Source: Oxalobacteraceae bacterium (GTDB lineage Bacteria > Pseudomonadota > Gammaproteobacteria > Burkholderiales > Burkholderiaceae_D). From it: 54,851 nt of DNA. Each line of letters begins with the position of its first letter. Positions within the stretch are counted from its first letter, which is position 1. Shown piece by piece: positions 26,482 to 36,961 of the stretch. The notes under the pieces are model-generated. The model was not told the DNA's origin. It saw nothing but the letters and a program-made list of their open reading frames with translations, and searched no databases. The translations under genes were made by a program, and so were the position numbers. Location of the stretch: contig JAGKXB010000010.1 in NCBI GenBank assembly GCA_021151485.1, forward strand, positions 1-54,851. Direction: 5' to 3'.

Positions 26482-28263
26482 TTATGCCTGTTCAGAAGGC
26501 GTGTCTTTTTGACTGCTTTGCCCACCTACCTGTCCTACACGTGGCGGTGTTGGTGGTGTACTCGCCTTAGCCTGTTTTTGATTCGCTTGCAATGCCGCCA
26601 ATACTTCGTTGCTAGGCCCAAACATTTGGGCCACACCATCGCGCAAAAATAAGAGTTTGTTGGTAATACTAATAATGCTGGTGCGATGCGTGATCAAAAC
26701 AATAGTCTTACCACGTTGACGCAAATCGTTAATCGCAGCGACCAATGCTTGTTCACCGATGTCATCTAAATTGGAGTTGGGTTCATCCAATACGATTAAA
26801 GATGGGTCACCATACATAGCACGCGCCAAACCTAAACGTTGTTTTTGACCGCCAGAAAGACCGGCCCCACCCTCACCCAAACGCGTATCGTAACCTTGTG
26901 GCAAGTGCAAAATCATGTCGTGCACGCCCGCACGTTTGGCTGCAAGAATGACTTTTTCCGCGTCAATTTCGCCAAAACGTGCAATGTTCTCACTCACCGT
27001 GCCGCCAAACAATTCGATGTCTTGCGGCAAATAACCAATATGTGGTCCAAGCTCATCCTTGTTCCACTGGAAAATATCTGCGCCATCCAAACGCACTTTG
27101 CCTCCGGCGGCAAACCACACGCCAACCAACAAACGCGCTAGTGTCGACTTACCAGAGCCGCTGGGGCCAATCACGCCCAAAACATCACCCGGTGCAATGG
27201 CAAAATTCAATCCCTTGATGATTGCCACAGGATAACCAGGTGGCGCAGCCGTCACGTTTTCTACCGAAATTGCACCTTGTGGCTTAGGCAGAGACATACC
27301 TGCCTGGCGAGGTGGATTGTCGCTCAGCAACTGAGTCAAACGCTCATACGCACTGCGTGTATTACTAAATTGCTTCCAGACGCTGATTACCAACTGCACC
27401 GGCCCAATCGCCTTACCCAACAAAATGGAGCCAGCAATCATCATCCCTGGCGTAATACTGCCCTCCAATACCAACAACGCCCCCAGACCCAACACTAACG
27501 ATTGCATCGCCACCGAGGTAAATTTGGTCATAGCACCAACTATCCCTGCTTTTTCACTGGCTTCTGCCTGCAAATGCAAAAAGCGGCCATGCAACTGATA
27601 CCAGCGTGCCAACAAATTCGGCAGCATGCCCATGGCTTCAATCACTTCGGCATTACGTAGATTATTGCTAGCTAAGTTGGTCGATATAATCGACATTGCA
27701 TTCGCTTCTGCTAAAGGTTTATGTGACACTTTTTCATTCACATAAGCCAAAACGACCAAAATCACCGTTCCGACTAAAGCAAATAAACCCAACCATGGAT
27801 TAAAAAGAAAAATGACTAACAAATAAATAGGAAACCAAGGCGCATCAAAAAATGCAAACAAAGCGTTTCCCGTCAGAAATTGACGCAGATTAGTCAAATC
27901 CTGCAAGGCTTGGCCTGCGTTACTACCGCCTTTTTTCAAACCTTGCTCAAAAGCCGCGGTATACACACGCTTATTCAACTTCATGTCCATCCGTGCACCA
28001 ACCCGAATCAATACAAAGCTGCGCACAAATTCAAGCGCACTCATAAAGACGAAGGCGCCTAACATCATCAAAGTCAGCATTAATAAGGTAACTTCATTAC
28101 GACTTGGCAACACACGATCGTACACTTGCAACATGTACAACGATGGCACCAGCATCAATAAGTTAATAAATGCGCTGAAAATACCGATAGTGCGAAACGT
28201 GCTTTTAAACTCAAGCAAAGCTTGCGCAATTTCATTTTTGGGAAGGTTGAACTTGGATTTCAT
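26482..28263 (-). CDS. Type I secretion ABC exporter, PrtD-like
   Basis: Fused permease-ATPase of the PrtD family. The N-terminal membrane domain (six segments; [20 protein letters not shown] begins the first) occupies residues 1-300. The ATPase domain has Walker [15 protein letters not shown], signature [15 protein letters not shown], Walker [14 protein letters not shown] and the switch His in VLITHRTS. There is no C39 peptidase domain, so substrates would carry an uncleaved C-terminal signal, as for RTX proteases and adhesins. No such RTX substrate is in the window. It leads the operon. The promoter must lie in 28264-28520, which it shares with the divergent pentapeptide genes. Confidence 0.94.
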   Translation of the reverse strand: MKSKFNLPKNEIAQALLEFKSTFRTIGIFSAFINLLMLVPSLYMLQVYDRVLPSRNEVTLLMLTLMMLGAFVFMSALEFVRSFVLIRVGARMDMKLNKRVYTAAFEQGLKKGGSNAGQALQDLTNLRQFLTGNALFAFFDAPWFPIYLLVIFLFNPWLGLFALVGTVILVVLAYVNEKVSHKPLAEANAMSIISTNLASNNLRNAEVIEAMGMLPNLLARWYQLHGRFLHLQAEASEKAGIVGAMTKFTSVAMQSLVLGLGALLVLEGSITPGMMIAGSILLGKAIGPVQLVISVWKQFSNTRSAYERLTQLLSDNPPRQAGMSLPKPQGAISVENVTAAPPGYPVAIIKGLNFAIAPGDVLGVIGPSGSGKSTLARLLVGVWFAAGGKVRLDGADIFQWNKDELGPHIGYLPQDIELFGGTVSENIARFGEIDAEKVILAAKRAGVHDMILHLPQGYDTRLGEGGAGLSGGQKQRLGLARAMYGDPSLIVLDEPNSNLDDIGEQALVAAINDLRQRGKTIVLITHRTSIISITNKLLFLRDGVAQMFGPSNEVLAALQANQKQAKASTPPTPPRVGQVGGQSSQKDTPSEQA

Positions 28264-28336
28264 CGAAGATATGAATGTGTCTATGCGTTTATGCGTTTAT
28301 GTATTTATATGTATATATTTTGATTGATACATATCT

Positions 28337-28364
28337 AAAAAATGTGATCTACGTCACATTTTTT
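28337..28364. promoter_or_regulatory. CRP/FNR-superfamily-type operator palindrome
   Basis: The 28-base palindrome has half sites TGTGA and TCACA separated by six bases (TCTACG), flanked by A6 and T6. TGTGA-N6-TCACA is the consensus of E. coli CRP and its homologue Vfr. It lies in the 257-base gap between divergent transcripts. Its centre is about 87 bases upstream of the ABC exporter start and about 170 bases upstream of the first pentapeptide gene. A hairpin with a T run on both strands is an alternative reading, but a terminator between divergent genes makes little sense. Confidence 0.65.
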
Positions 28365-28520
28365 GAATCTTACCATACTGTTTGCTTATTTTTCAGCCAT
28401 TTACATCGTTTGTATCATTTACGCTATTTAATGCCTCAACAGCACCTATTTACACTCCCTTGTCATGCCATATCGAATCACGCTAGAATAAATTTCAACC
28501 ATTTCTCAAGGGAAACAAAA

Positions 28521-29144
28521 ATGAAGCAATTCAATAAATTATCGATTTACGTCGCCGCACTAACGATTGCTCAAGCATTTTGTGGAATTGCTTACGCCGA
28601 GCCTAGGTGTGATATTTCCGTACCCGTCAAAGACATTAATTGGGATGGTTGCACCAAAAAATCCATGGACATAACGAATACCAGCCCCAATGCCACTCTT
28701 TCTGGCGCAAGTCTTGTCAAAGTAGACCTTTCAAATTCAAAATTGCCAAATATGAATTTGACGAATGCCAACTTGAGTGGCGCCAATCTGGTTGGCACCA
28801 ATTTCTCTAATGCGAATTTCTCTGACGCCAATTTGTATGGTGTTAATTTAAGCAATGCCAATTTGAGTGGCGCAAATTTATCTAATGCAATTTTGAATAA
28901 TGCTAATTTGTCCAACGCTAATTTGACTGGTGCAAACTTGACCGATGCAGTTCTAAAAAATGCAAATTTGGCTGGTGCAAATTTGACTAACGCCACGATT
29001 AATGGTGCGAAATTTACTGGCGTAACCTTTATCAATCTTCCCAGTACAACCAATTTTTTTAATGCCCCACATCCTGCAATTTGGATTAACGGGAAATTGT
29101 GTAATAGTTTGAGTGGTTCAACTGGAAAGTGCATGAAGGATTGA
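28521..29144 (+). CDS. Exported pentapeptide-repeat protein 1
   Basis: A 207-residue exported protein. The Sec signal peptide (residues 1-26, ending GIAYA) is followed by a short Cys-containing region. A right-handed pentapeptide helix then spans residues 50-170, with units of A(N/D)LSX type such as ANLSGANLVGTNFSNANFSD. The C-terminal cap reads AIWINGKLCNSLSGSTGKC, with two cysteines. The frame runs upstream to 28275, but the ATG at 28521 has AAGGGA and begins the signal peptide. Two paralogues follow. The molecular function of exported pentapeptide proteins is generally unknown; a structural or binding role at the envelope or outside is only a guess. Confidence 0.85.
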   Translation: MKQFNKLSIYVAALTIAQAFCGIAYAEPRCDISVPVKDINWDGCTKKSMDITNTSPNATLSGASLVKVDLSNSKLPNMNLTNANLSGANLVGTNFSNANFSDANLYGVNLSNANLSGANLSNAILNNANLSNANLTGANLTDAVLKNANLAGANLTNATINGAKFTGVTFINLPSTTNFFNAPHPAIWINGKLCNSLSGSTGKCMKD

Positions 29145-29190
29145 TTCTCCCCCCCTTTTCAACCATTTATCTAAGATTTGAGGCAATGAA

Positions 29191-29886
29191 ATGAAACGAC
29201 TCACCAAATTTTCTATCGGCATTACTGCACTAACATTTGCTCAAGCATTTTCTGGAATGGCTATCGCAAGTTGCACCGATCCAGCCCGACCAAGCGTTGA
29301 TTGGTCAGGCTGTAATAAAAAAGCAGCCAAATTATCTAATACCAACTTATCTAAAGCCAATTTGTCCGGTGCTAATTTATATGGTGTTGATTTGTCCAAT
29401 GCGAATTTATCAGGCGCCAATTTATATAATGCCAACTTAACCAATGCCAACTTGTCTAATGCTGACCTGACTAAAGCAAATTTGAATTCCGCAAATTTAG
29501 AGAGAACAAATTTGTCTGACGCCAATTTAGATAGCGCCAATTTAGATAGAGCAGCTTTGTCTGGCAACTTAGCAACCAATGCAAATTTCTCTAACACTCA
29601 TTCGGTTGGAAGCGTGTTCACAGGTGCCAACCTGATTGGTGCTGATTTATCTAGCGCCAATTTCTCTAATGCTAATTTTGTGGATACCAATTTATCCGAG
29701 ACTAATTTATCCAACGTTAATTTCACTAGCACCAATTTTCTTCGCTCTACTTTGAATCAATCCAATATTCAAAATACAAAATTTGATAAAGCAACTTTTG
29801 TTACAGGAGCAAGCAAATCAGTTTGGATTAATGGCAAGGTGTGTAATGGTGATTCTGGCCCAACTGGAAAGTGCATGAACAACTGA
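29191..29886 (+). CDS. Exported pentapeptide-repeat protein 2
   Basis: Paralogue of the preceding gene, 231 residues, 46 bases downstream. The signal peptide (ALTFAQAFSGMAIA, residues 13-26) is nearly the same as in its neighbours. The repeat helix spans about residues 48-200, with one irregular stretch (RAALSGNLATNANFSNTHSV) that probably makes a bulge or loop. The C-terminal cap is SVWINGKVCNGDSGPTGKCM. GAGG lies a few bases before the ATG at 29191. The cap is almost identical, in DNA as well as protein, to that of the third gene, pointing to recent duplication or gene conversion. Confidence 0.85.
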   Translation: MKRLTKFSIGITALTFAQAFSGMAIASCTDPARPSVDWSGCNKKAAKLSNTNLSKANLSGANLYGVDLSNANLSGANLYNANLTNANLSNADLTKANLNSANLERTNLSDANLDSANLDRAALSGNLATNANFSNTHSVGSVFTGANLIGADLSSANFSNANFVDTNLSETNLSNVNFTSTNFLRSTLNQSNIQNTKFDKATFVTGASKSVWINGKVCNGDSGPTGKCMNN

Positions 29887-29997
29887 CCTAAAAAGAGAAT
29901 GTTGGCACTTTGAGCTAACACTCGCCTGTTTGCCAATTCTTACACCATACAAATCAAGCTGAACTAAATTTGAACCATTTCATCACAGGAGAAAAAA

Positions 29998-30588
29998 ATG
30001 AAGCCATTCACTAAATTATCGATTTGTGCTTTCGCACTCACATTTGCTCAAACATTTTGTGGGATTGCTATCGCCAATTGCAATGATCCAGCAAAACCAG
30101 GCGTTAATTGGTCAGCCTATGAGTCATCACCATGTACGAAATACATGGCGAATTTGCAACATTATGATTTGACTGGTGCTAATTTGACCAAGGTTGATTT
30201 GACTGCTGCTAATTTGAGCAGTGCTAATTTGACTAATGCTAAGTTGACTGGTGCTAATTTGACTGGTGCTAATTTGACCGGGGCTAATTTGACTGGTGCT
30301 GATTTGACCGGTGCTTACTTAATGGATGCTAAGTTGCTCAACGCTAATTTGACTAATGCTAATTTGACTAATGCTAATTTATACAAGACCAATTTGAATG
30401 GTGCCAATTTGACCACAGCTAATTTTTCTTATGCCAATTTAGTAAAGACCAATTTCACTGATGCTAGCATTAAAGATGCCAAATTTTACAGAGCAACTTT
30501 TGTTACAGGAGTAGGCAAATCAGTTTGGATTAATGGCAAGATGTGTAATGGTGAATCTGGCCCAACTGGAAAGTGCATGAAAGATTAA
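29998..30588 (+). CDS. Exported pentapeptide-repeat protein 3
   Basis: Third paralogue, 196 residues, with AGGAG seven bases before the ATG at 29998. The signal peptide (ALTFAQTFCGIAIA) and the C-terminal cap SVWINGKMCNGESGPTGKCM match gene 2. The repeat region is the most regular of the three, with consecutive ANLTG units (for example ANLTGANLTGANLTGADLTG) encoded by nearly identical 15-base units around 30178-30380. That regularity suggests recent in-frame expansion by slippage. It is 111 bases after gene 2 and may have its own promoter. Confidence 0.85.
   Translation: MKPFTKLSICAFALTFAQTFCGIAIANCNDPAKPGVNWSAYESSPCTKYMANLQHYDLTGANLTKVDLTAANLSSANLTNAKLTGANLTGANLTGANLTGADLTGAYLMDAKLLNANLTNANLTNANLYKTNLNGANLTTANFSYANLVKTNFTDASIKDAKFYRATFVTGVGKSVWINGKMCNGESGPTGKCMKD
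30178..30380 (+). repeat. 15-base tandem repeat inside pentapeptide gene 3
   Basis: Successive copies of GCTAATTTGACTGGT and close variants (GCTAATTTGACTAAT, GCTGATTTGACCGGT), each encoding A(N/D)LT(G/N). Copies are far more alike at DNA level than the equivalent repeats of genes 1 and 2, so copy number may vary between strains. Confidence 0.85.
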
Positions 30589-30691
30589 TTGTAAATTCGA
30601 CTTATTTGATTTCCAAGAGAAAAAGGGAAGCTACGCGAAAACATTTATAATCTACGATTTGCCATGGTTTTCACCTGGTTTTTATCCAAGT

Positions 30692-31642
30692 ATGAAGGTA
30701 TTTCGCGGGCTTCCCCCCTCCACATCACGCGCTCCCTGCGCACTGACTATCGGCAATTTTGACGGCGTCCATCGCGGCCATCAGGCCTTGTTGAAGCGCG
30801 TACGTGAGGCTGCAACATATTTGCAATGCGTGCCAACCGTCATGACTTTTGAGCCACATCCGCGCGAATTTTTTGCTCAATTAACCGGCAATCTACTTAA
30901 AGCACCAACCCGCATTGCCGGTTTACGTGACAAGCTGCAATCGCTGTCACAGACTGGGATTGAACACACGATTGTGGAACATTTCAATCTGCCTTTTTCT
31001 TCTCTCTCGCCACAAGAATTTATTGAAAAAATTCTGGTAAAGGGGTTGCAAGTGAAATGGTTGATGGTCGGCGAGGATTTTCGTTATGGCGCCAAACGCG
31101 CTGGCGATTTGATTATGCTAAAAGAAGCGGGAGAAAAATACGGTTTTCAGGTGGAAGTCTTGCCACCCGTCATTCAAGATGACGATGTGATCTCCTCCTC
31201 CGCCGTTCGGGCTGCATTAGCAAAAGGAGATTTTTCTCATGCCGAACAATTATTAGGCCATCCTTACGAAATATCTGGACGTGTGATCCATGGAAAAAAG
31301 CTCGGTAGAACAATAGGCTTTCCTACTTTAAATATGCGCATTGCGCACAAGCGCCCAGCGCTGTCCGGTATTTTTATTGTGCAAGTCCATGGTCTAGCGA
31401 ACTCTCCCCTGCCAGCAGTCGCCAGTCTCGGCGCGCGTCCGACCGTGGATGACAGCGGACGTATCTTATTAGAAACACATGTTTTTGATTATGCAGGAGA
31501 TTGTTATGGAAAATTGCTACGGATTGAGTTTTTAAAGAAAATTCGTGACGAAGAAAAATACAGCGATTTGGCCACGCTTACACAAGCCATTGCACAAGAT
31601 GCCTCCCAAGCGCGCACTTACTTCGACTCATACAATCAATAA
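30692..31642 (+). CDS. ribF: Bifunctional riboflavin kinase / FAD synthetase
   Basis: Makes FMN from riboflavin and FAD from FMN. The N-terminal adenylyltransferase domain has IGNFDGVHRGHQALL at about residues 20-34. The C-terminal kinase domain has GRVIHGKKLGRTIGFPTLNM. The frame is open from 30659, but MKVFRGLPPSTSRAPCALTI from the ATG at 30692 is the usual betaproteobacterial start, giving 316 residues. A TATAAT at 30646-30651 could belong to its promoter. ribF, ileS, lspA, coaBC and dut follow one another on this strand, a familiar proteobacterial cluster around ribF-ileS-lspA. Confidence 0.95.
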   Translation: MKVFRGLPPSTSRAPCALTIGNFDGVHRGHQALLKRVREAATYLQCVPTVMTFEPHPREFFAQLTGNLLKAPTRIAGLRDKLQSLSQTGIEHTIVEHFNLPFSSLSPQEFIEKILVKGLQVKWLMVGEDFRYGAKRAGDLIMLKEAGEKYGFQVEVLPPVIQDDDVISSSAVRAALAKGDFSHAEQLLGHPYEISGRVIHGKKLGRTIGFPTLNMRIAHKRPALSGIFIVQVHGLANSPLPAVASLGARPTVDDSGRILLETHVFDYAGDCYGKLLRIEFLKKIRDEEKYSDLATLTQAIAQDASQARTYFDSYNQ

Positions 31643-31705
31643 AATTAACAAAATCAATAAAATCACTAACCTTATTTAATTTTTAACTATTTAAGAATTC
31701 AAAAA

Positions 31706-34621
31706 ATGTCTAATACGCCATCCAATAAAGCGGCAAAACCGCAAAGCAAATACCCCGTCAACATGACGGAAACTCCCTTCCCTATGCGAGGAGATTTGGC
31801 CAAGCGGGAACCGCAATGGATCAAGGAATGGCAAGATAAAAAGATCTATCAACGTATCCGCAAAGCCTCACAAGGCAGGCCAAAATTTATCCTGCACGAC
31901 GGCCCACCGTATGCCAACAATGACATTCACATTGGCCATGCCGTCAATAAAATCCTCAAAGATATCGTCGTCAAAACCCGCCAACTGGCTGGATTCGACG
32001 CACCTTACGTGCCAGGCTGGGATTGCCACGGCATGCCAATTGAAATCCAAATTGAAAAACTGCATGGCAAAAACTTGCCCATCGCCGAAGTACAAGCCAA
32101 AGCACGCGCTTATGCCAGCGAACAAATCGCTAAACAAAAAGCCGACTTCATCCGCTTAGGTGTATTGGCTGAATGGGATAACCCTTATCAAACCATGGCG
32201 TTTGGCAACGAAGCCGATGAAATCCGCGCGCTAGGCAAAATCGTCGAGCAAGGCTTTGTGTACCGTGGTTTAAAACCCGTCAACTGGTGTTTTGATTGCG
32301 CTTCTGCGCTGGCAGAAGCCGAAGTGGAATATCAAAACAAACGTGATCCAGCGATCGACGTTGGTTTTCCATTTGCCGAAGCAGAACACGGCAAACTTGC
32401 TCAAGCTTTTCATATTTCACCAGAACAACTGCAAGGCAAAGCGGGTTATATCGTTATTTGGACCACGACGCCGTGGACAATTCCAGCCAACCAGGCATTA
32501 AACGTTCATCCAGAATTTGAGTACGCATTAGTACAAACCATGCGTGATGAACAACCTTTATTGCTGATTTTGGCAAAAGATCTGGTTACCTCTTGTCTGG
32601 AACGTTATGCATTACAAGGCAACATCATCGCCACTTGCAAAGGCCAAGCGTTAGCTGCTGTACAGTTTCGCCATCCTTTAGCCACGGTGGACCAAGGCTA
32701 TGATCGCCTCTCACCCATCTATCCGGGCGAATACGTCACGCTGGATACTGGTACCGGCATCGTGCACTCTGCACCAGCTTACGGCATGGATGACTTTATT
32801 TCTTGCAAAGCGCATGGCGTGCAAGACGATGCCATCCTCAATCCCGTCATGGGCGATGGCCGTTATGCATCGAACTTGCCATTGTTTGCCGGTTTAACTA
32901 TTTGGGAAGCCTCCAAACCCATTTGCGACAAATTAAAAGAAGTCGGCTCCCTATTCAAACTCGTCATGTTTGAACACAGCACCATGCATTGCTGGCGCCA
33001 TAAAACCCCCATCGTATATCGTGCCACATCGCAATGGTTTGCCAGTATGGACAACACGCCCAAAAACGGCGGTGTCAGCCTGCGTACCAGCGCGCTAGCG
33101 GGGATTGAAGCAACCCAGTTTTATCCTGCCTGGGGCAAAGCACGCCTACAAGCCATGATTGCCAATCGTCCTGATTGGACGCTATCACGCCAACGCCAAT
33201 GGGGCGTGCCAATGGCATTTTTTATCCACAAAGAAACAGGCGAACTGCATCCTCGCACCCAAGAACTGTTAGAACAAGTCGCCCAACGCGTAGAACAAAA
33301 CGGCATTGAAGCGTGGCAAACATTAGATCCCAAAGAACTACTGGGCGCTGATGCCGACATGTATGTCAAAAACAAAGATACGCTAGACGTTTGGTTTGAC
33401 TCCGGCACTACGCATCAAACCGTCTTGCGCGGATCACATGCCATGCAATCGCAATTCCCAGCCGATCTGTATCTGGAAGGATCGGATCAGCATCGCGGCT
33501 GGTTTCATTCCTCCTTGCTCACTTCTTCCATGATGAATGGCTGCCCACCTTACAAAGCCTTGCTGACGCACGGTTTTGTTGTCGACGGTGAAGGCAAGAA
33601 AATGTCTAAATCGGTCGGTAATGTCGTCGCCCCACGCAAAGTCAGTGACACCTTAGGCGCTGACATTCTCCGTCTCTGGGTGGCTTCAACCGATTATTCC
33701 GGTGAGTTGTCGATTTCAGATGAAATTTTGAAGCGCGTGACCGAAGCCTATCGCCGCATTCGCAACACTCTGCGCTTCTTATTGGCCAACACATCTGATT
33801 TTGATCCCACAGTCGATAGCATTGCGATGAGCGACATGCTGGAAATTGATCGCTACGCCATCAGCCGCATGGCGCAATTGCAGGCAGACATCCAAGAACA
33901 TTACACCGCATTTGAATTCCACCCAGTGGTCTCCAAGTTACAAATGTATTGCTCAGAAGATTTGGGGGGCTTTTATCTGGATATCCTTAAAGACCGCCTC
34001 TACACCAGCGGCGTCAACTCCCCAGCACGCCGCTCCGCGCAAACGGCGTTGTGGCATATCACCCAATCATTGCTGCGCTTGATGGCACCAATCTTGTCGT
34101 TCACCGCAGAAGAAGCCTGGGCGCTCTTCGCCAGCAAAGAAGCCTTCGCCGCCAGCGATGAAACGATTTTCACCCAAACCCACTACACCTTACCCGCCGT
34201 ATGCGCCAATGCTGAAGATTTACAGCAACTGCAACAACGCTGGGAAACGCTACACACCATCCGTGGTGACGTCACCAAAAAACTGGAAGACCTACGCCAA
34301 CAAGGCTTGATCGGCTCTTCCCTACAAGCCAAAGTCACCATTAAGGTGCCGGCGCAGCAAAATGAAAACGGCATAGATTTCAATTTATTACACAACCTGG
34401 GGGAAGATCTAAAGTTTATCTTCATCACATCTAACGCCAGCATCACTAAGGTAGAGAGTGCGCAAGAAATCGAAATCGAAGTAGAAGCGCTGAACGACGC
34501 CAAATGCGAGCGCTGCTGGCATTACCGTGCCGACGTTGGCACGCATGCCGAACACAGCGAAATTTGCGGTCGCTGCATCGCCAATTTGTTTGGCAAAGGC
34601 GAAGCACGTCGATTTGCTTAA
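31706..34621 (+). CDS. ileS: Isoleucyl-tRNA synthetase
   Basis: Class I synthetase that charges tRNA-Ile and edits valine. The HIGH motif is at residues 75-78 in [16 protein letters not shown], and KMSKS at about 632-636 in [12 protein letters not shown]. The editing domain lies between them ([20 protein letters not shown]). A C-terminal zinc finger has CERCWHYR followed by ICGRC. The 971-residue length is normal for the eubacterial type. The ribosome binding site is weak. lspA starts 20 bases after the stop. Confidence 0.97.
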   Translation: MSNTPSNKAAKPQSKYPVNMTETPFPMRGDLAKREPQWIKEWQDKKIYQRIRKASQGRPKFILHDGPPYANNDIHIGHAVNKILKDIVVKTRQLAGFDAPYVPGWDCHGMPIEIQIEKLHGKNLPIAEVQAKARAYASEQIAKQKADFIRLGVLAEWDNPYQTMAFGNEADEIRALGKIVEQGFVYRGLKPVNWCFDCASALAEAEVEYQNKRDPAIDVGFPFAEAEHGKLAQAFHISPEQLQGKAGYIVIWTTTPWTIPANQALNVHPEFEYALVQTMRDEQPLLLILAKDLVTSCLERYALQGNIIATCKGQALAAVQFRHPLATVDQGYDRLSPIYPGEYVTLDTGTGIVHSAPAYGMDDFISCKAHGVQDDAILNPVMGDGRYASNLPLFAGLTIWEASKPICDKLKEVGSLFKLVMFEHSTMHCWRHKTPIVYRATSQWFASMDNTPKNGGVSLRTSALAGIEATQFYPAWGKARLQAMIANRPDWTLSRQRQWGVPMAFFIHKETGELHPRTQELLEQVAQRVEQNGIEAWQTLDPKELLGADADMYVKNKDTLDVWFDSGTTHQTVLRGSHAMQSQFPADLYLEGSDQHRGWFHSSLLTSSMMNGCPPYKALLTHGFVVDGEGKKMSKSVGNVVAPRKVSDTLGADILRLWVASTDYSGELSISDEILKRVTEAYRRIRNTLRFLLANTSDFDPTVDSIAMSDMLEIDRYAISRMAQLQADIQEHYTAFEFHPVVSKLQMYCSEDLGGFYLDILKDRLYTSGVNSPARRSAQTALWHITQSLLRLMAPILSFTAEEAWALFASKEAFAASDETIFTQTHYTLPAVCANAEDLQQLQQRWETLHTIRGDVTKKLEDLRQQGLIGSSLQAKVTIKVPAQQNENGIDFNLLHNLGEDLKFIFITSNASITKVESAQEIEIEVEALNDAKCERCWHYRADVGTHAEHSEICGRCIANLFGKGEARRFA

Positions 34622-34641
34622 TTCTTAATCAATACATAAAC

Positions 34642-35154
34642 ATGGCTACTAAAAATCGTTCCACCTCATCCAAGAAGCCCAGCATGGCGCCCTGGATAGG
34701 CATTGCATTCATCGTCATTTTGCTAGATCAATTAAGCAAAATCACCATACTGAAATGGCTACCTTTTGGCGCATCGCACCAAGTCACCTCCTTTTTCAAC
34801 TTGGCGACAACTTACAACAAAGGCGCAGCATTTAGCTTTTTGGCAACCCAATCCGGCTGGCAACATTATTTTTTTCTGGGCATAGGCGGCAGCGCTGTGT
34901 TATTCATTCTGTATTTATTGAAACGCCACGCCGGCCAACGCCTATTTTGCTGGGCCTTGGCCTGCATATTGGGTGGTGCGGTAGGCAATATCATCGACCG
35001 CATTTCCTACGGCTATGTGATTGATTTTCTGGACTTTTACATCCCAGGTTCCACCCTGCCACACTGGCCAACGTTCAACATCGCCGACAGTGCAATTTTC
35101 ATTGGTGCAGCGTTATTTATTATTGATGAGTTGCGGCGGGTGAATAAGAGATAA
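34642..35154 (+). CDS. lspA: Lipoprotein signal peptidase (signal peptidase II)
   Basis: Inner-membrane aspartyl protease that removes signal peptides from diacylated prolipoproteins. It has four membrane segments. The catalytic Asp119 is in [16 protein letters not shown] and Asp149 in [11 protein letters not shown]. The frame is open upstream inside ileS; the ATG at 34642 gives [20 protein letters not shown] and 170 residues, the normal size. The ileS-lspA pairing is widespread. Confidence 0.96.
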   Translation: MATKNRSTSSKKPSMAPWIGIAFIVILLDQLSKITILKWLPFGASHQVTSFFNLATTYNKGAAFSFLATQSGWQHYFFLGIGGSAVLFILYLLKRHAGQRLFCWALACILGGAVGNIIDRISYGYVIDFLDFYIPGSTLPHWPTFNIADSAIFIGAALFIIDELRRVNKR

Positions 35155-35162
35155 GGCTATTC

Positions 35163-36356
35163 ATGGATCTTAACGGCAAAAAAATCGTCCTAGGCTTAAC
35201 CGGCGGCATCGCCTGCTATAAAGCGGCAGAGTTGACCCGCGCACTCACCAAAGCAGGCGCATCGGTACAAGTTGTGATGACATCAGCAGCCACGCAATTC
35301 ATCACGCCTGTAACGATGCAGGCTTTGTCTGGCAAAGCGGTTTATCTGGATCAATGGGATGACCGCATCGCCAATCACATGCCGCATATCGATTTGACGC
35401 GTGACGTTGATGCGATATTGATTGCGCCTTGCTCGGCGGATTTTATTTTCAAACTGGCGCATGGCGCGTGTGATGATTTATTGTCCACGCTATGCCTGGC
35501 TCGGCCTGGCAATTTGCCACTTTTAGTCGCGCCCGCCATGAATGCCGAAATGTGGAACAACCCAGCGACGCAACGCAATATTACGCAACTCCAGTTGGAC
35601 CAAATCCCCATCCTGGGCCCTGATGCAGGTGTGCAAGCATGCGGGGAAACTGGCATGGGCCGCATGTTGGAACCTGAACAATTATTGGAAGAAGTCATTG
35701 CGCTATTTCAGCCCAAGCTTCTCGCCGGCCAGCATGTATTAGTCACCGCCGGCCCGACTTTTGAAGCCATCGACCCAGTACGTGGCATCACCAATCACTC
35801 TTCCGGCAAAATGGGTTACGCCGTTGCCCGCGCCGCGCAACAAGCTGGCGCCCATGTCACGCTGGTGTCTGGCCCAACGACTTTACAAGCACCGTATGGC
35901 GTACAGCTCATCCCTGTCGAAACCGGGCGCCAAATGCACGATGCCGTGATGTCACACATCGCAGCGCAAGATGTATTCATCGCCGTTGCCGCCGTGGCGG
36001 ATTGGTATGTCAGCAACATCAGCACACAAAAATTAAAGAAAAATGCCGATGGCAATCACATGTGCGCTTTGCAATTTGCAGAAAATCCCGACATCCTGGC
36101 CTCTGTTGCCGCTTTATCCCCAGCGCCTTATTGCGTTGGCTTTGCTGCAGAATCCGAAAATCTTTTGCAGTATGGCGCGGAAAAACGCATCAAAAAAGGG
36201 ATCCCCTTATTAGTTGGCAATATCGGCCCGCAAACTTTTGGTCAGGATGACAATACCTTGGTGTTATTCGATGAGCACGGCCACACAAACTTGCCGCGCG
36301 CCAGCAAACAACTTCTTGCACAGCAATTGATCGCCGAGATTGCAAAACGGGTTTAA
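35163..36356 (+). CDS. coaBC: Bifunctional phosphopantothenoylcysteine synthetase/decarboxylase
   Basis: Catalyses two steps of coenzyme A synthesis. The N-terminal flavin-dependent CoaC domain has [17 protein letters not shown], the [16 protein letters not shown] motif and the Cys in [11 protein letters not shown]. The C-terminal CoaB domain has [28 protein letters not shown] and the Lys-rich loop QKLKKNADG. The 397 residues are typical. It starts eight bases after lspA. dut begins 43 bases after its stop. Confidence 0.96.
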   Translation: MDLNGKKIVLGLTGGIACYKAAELTRALTKAGASVQVVMTSAATQFITPVTMQALSGKAVYLDQWDDRIANHMPHIDLTRDVDAILIAPCSADFIFKLAHGACDDLLSTLCLARPGNLPLLVAPAMNAEMWNNPATQRNITQLQLDQIPILGPDAGVQACGETGMGRMLEPEQLLEEVIALFQPKLLAGQHVLVTAGPTFEAIDPVRGITNHSSGKMGYAVARAAQQAGAHVTLVSGPTTLQAPYGVQLIPVETGRQMHDAVMSHIAAQDVFIAVAAVADWYVSNISTQKLKKNADGNHMCALQFAENPDILASVAALSPAPYCVGFAAESENLLQYGAEKRIKKGIPLLVGNIGPQTFGQDDNTLVLFDEHGHTNLPRASKQLLAQQLIAEIAKRV

Positions 36357-36399
36357 TACGCGTCGTTTGATTCTTCTTCACTCTTACTTCTCATTTCTT

Positions 36400-36843
36400 A
36401 TGAAAACTATAGACGTCAAAATCCTCGATCCACGCATCCAACTCCCCGCTTACGCCACGCCAGGAAGCGCCGGCTTGGATTTGCGCGCGTGCATCGATAC
36501 CGCACTCACCATTCAACCTGGAGAAACAGTATTGGTACCCACCGGTTTAGCGATCCATATCGCCAATCCAGACTACGCCGCCATGATCCTGCCACGCAGC
36601 GGTATGGGGCATAAACACGGGATCGTGTTAGGCAACCTGGTTGGGTTAATCGACTCTGATTACCAAGGACAACTCATGGTTTCAACTTGGAATCGAGGTC
36701 AAACCACATTTACCCTCAATCCATTAGAACGTCTAGCACAGCTGATCATCGTTCCGGTTTTACAAGTTGGCTTTAATATCGTGGAAGATTTTGATAAAAG
36801 CGAACGCGCTGAAGGTGGTTTTGGCAGTACAGGAAGGCATTAA
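36400..36843 (+). CDS. dut: dUTP diphosphatase
   Basis: Trimeric dUTPase that removes dUTP and supplies dUMP. All five conserved motifs are present: [38 protein letters not shown] and the flexible C-terminal [12 protein letters not shown]. The ATG at 36400 ([20 protein letters not shown]) gives 147 residues; the longer frame from 36340 overlaps the coaBC end and is not family-like. coaBC followed by dut is a common arrangement. Confidence 0.96.
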   Translation: MKTIDVKILDPRIQLPAYATPGSAGLDLRACIDTALTIQPGETVLVPTGLAIHIANPDYAAMILPRSGMGHKHGIVLGNLVGLIDSDYQGQLMVSTWNRGQTTFTLNPLERLAQLIIVPVLQVGFNIVEDFDKSERAEGGFGSTGRH

Positions 36844-36961
36844 CAAGTTATCAAACAAAAAACATTAAATAGCAAATTAATAATATAATTGCGTGATTAC
36901 AAGGTATGCCCACTAAGTAGGTAAACTCGTTGACATCGTTGAGATAGCTAGAATTATCAGA

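Noticed and set aside
28337..28364. Reading the A6-TGTGA...TCACA-T6 palindrome as a terminator
   Set aside because: It lies between divergent genes with no transcript to end there, and the stem core is only five GC-poor pairs; an operator fits better.
28592..29597. Long minus-strand frames (180 and 118 residues) opposite the pentapeptide genes, rich in Leu-Ala-Lys/Phe
   Set aside because: They are the mirror of the regular AN-L repeat codons on the plus strand; no ribosome binding site and no plausible protein family.
30178..30380. Regularly spaced repeats that could suggest a CRISPR array
   Set aside because: Units are 15 bases, contiguous and in frame, with no spacers; they encode the pentapeptide helix.
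28521..30588. Pentapeptide proteins as substrates of the adjacent type I secretion system
   Set aside because: All three have clear Sec signal peptides, and type I substrates normally carry a C-terminal signal and no N-terminal one.
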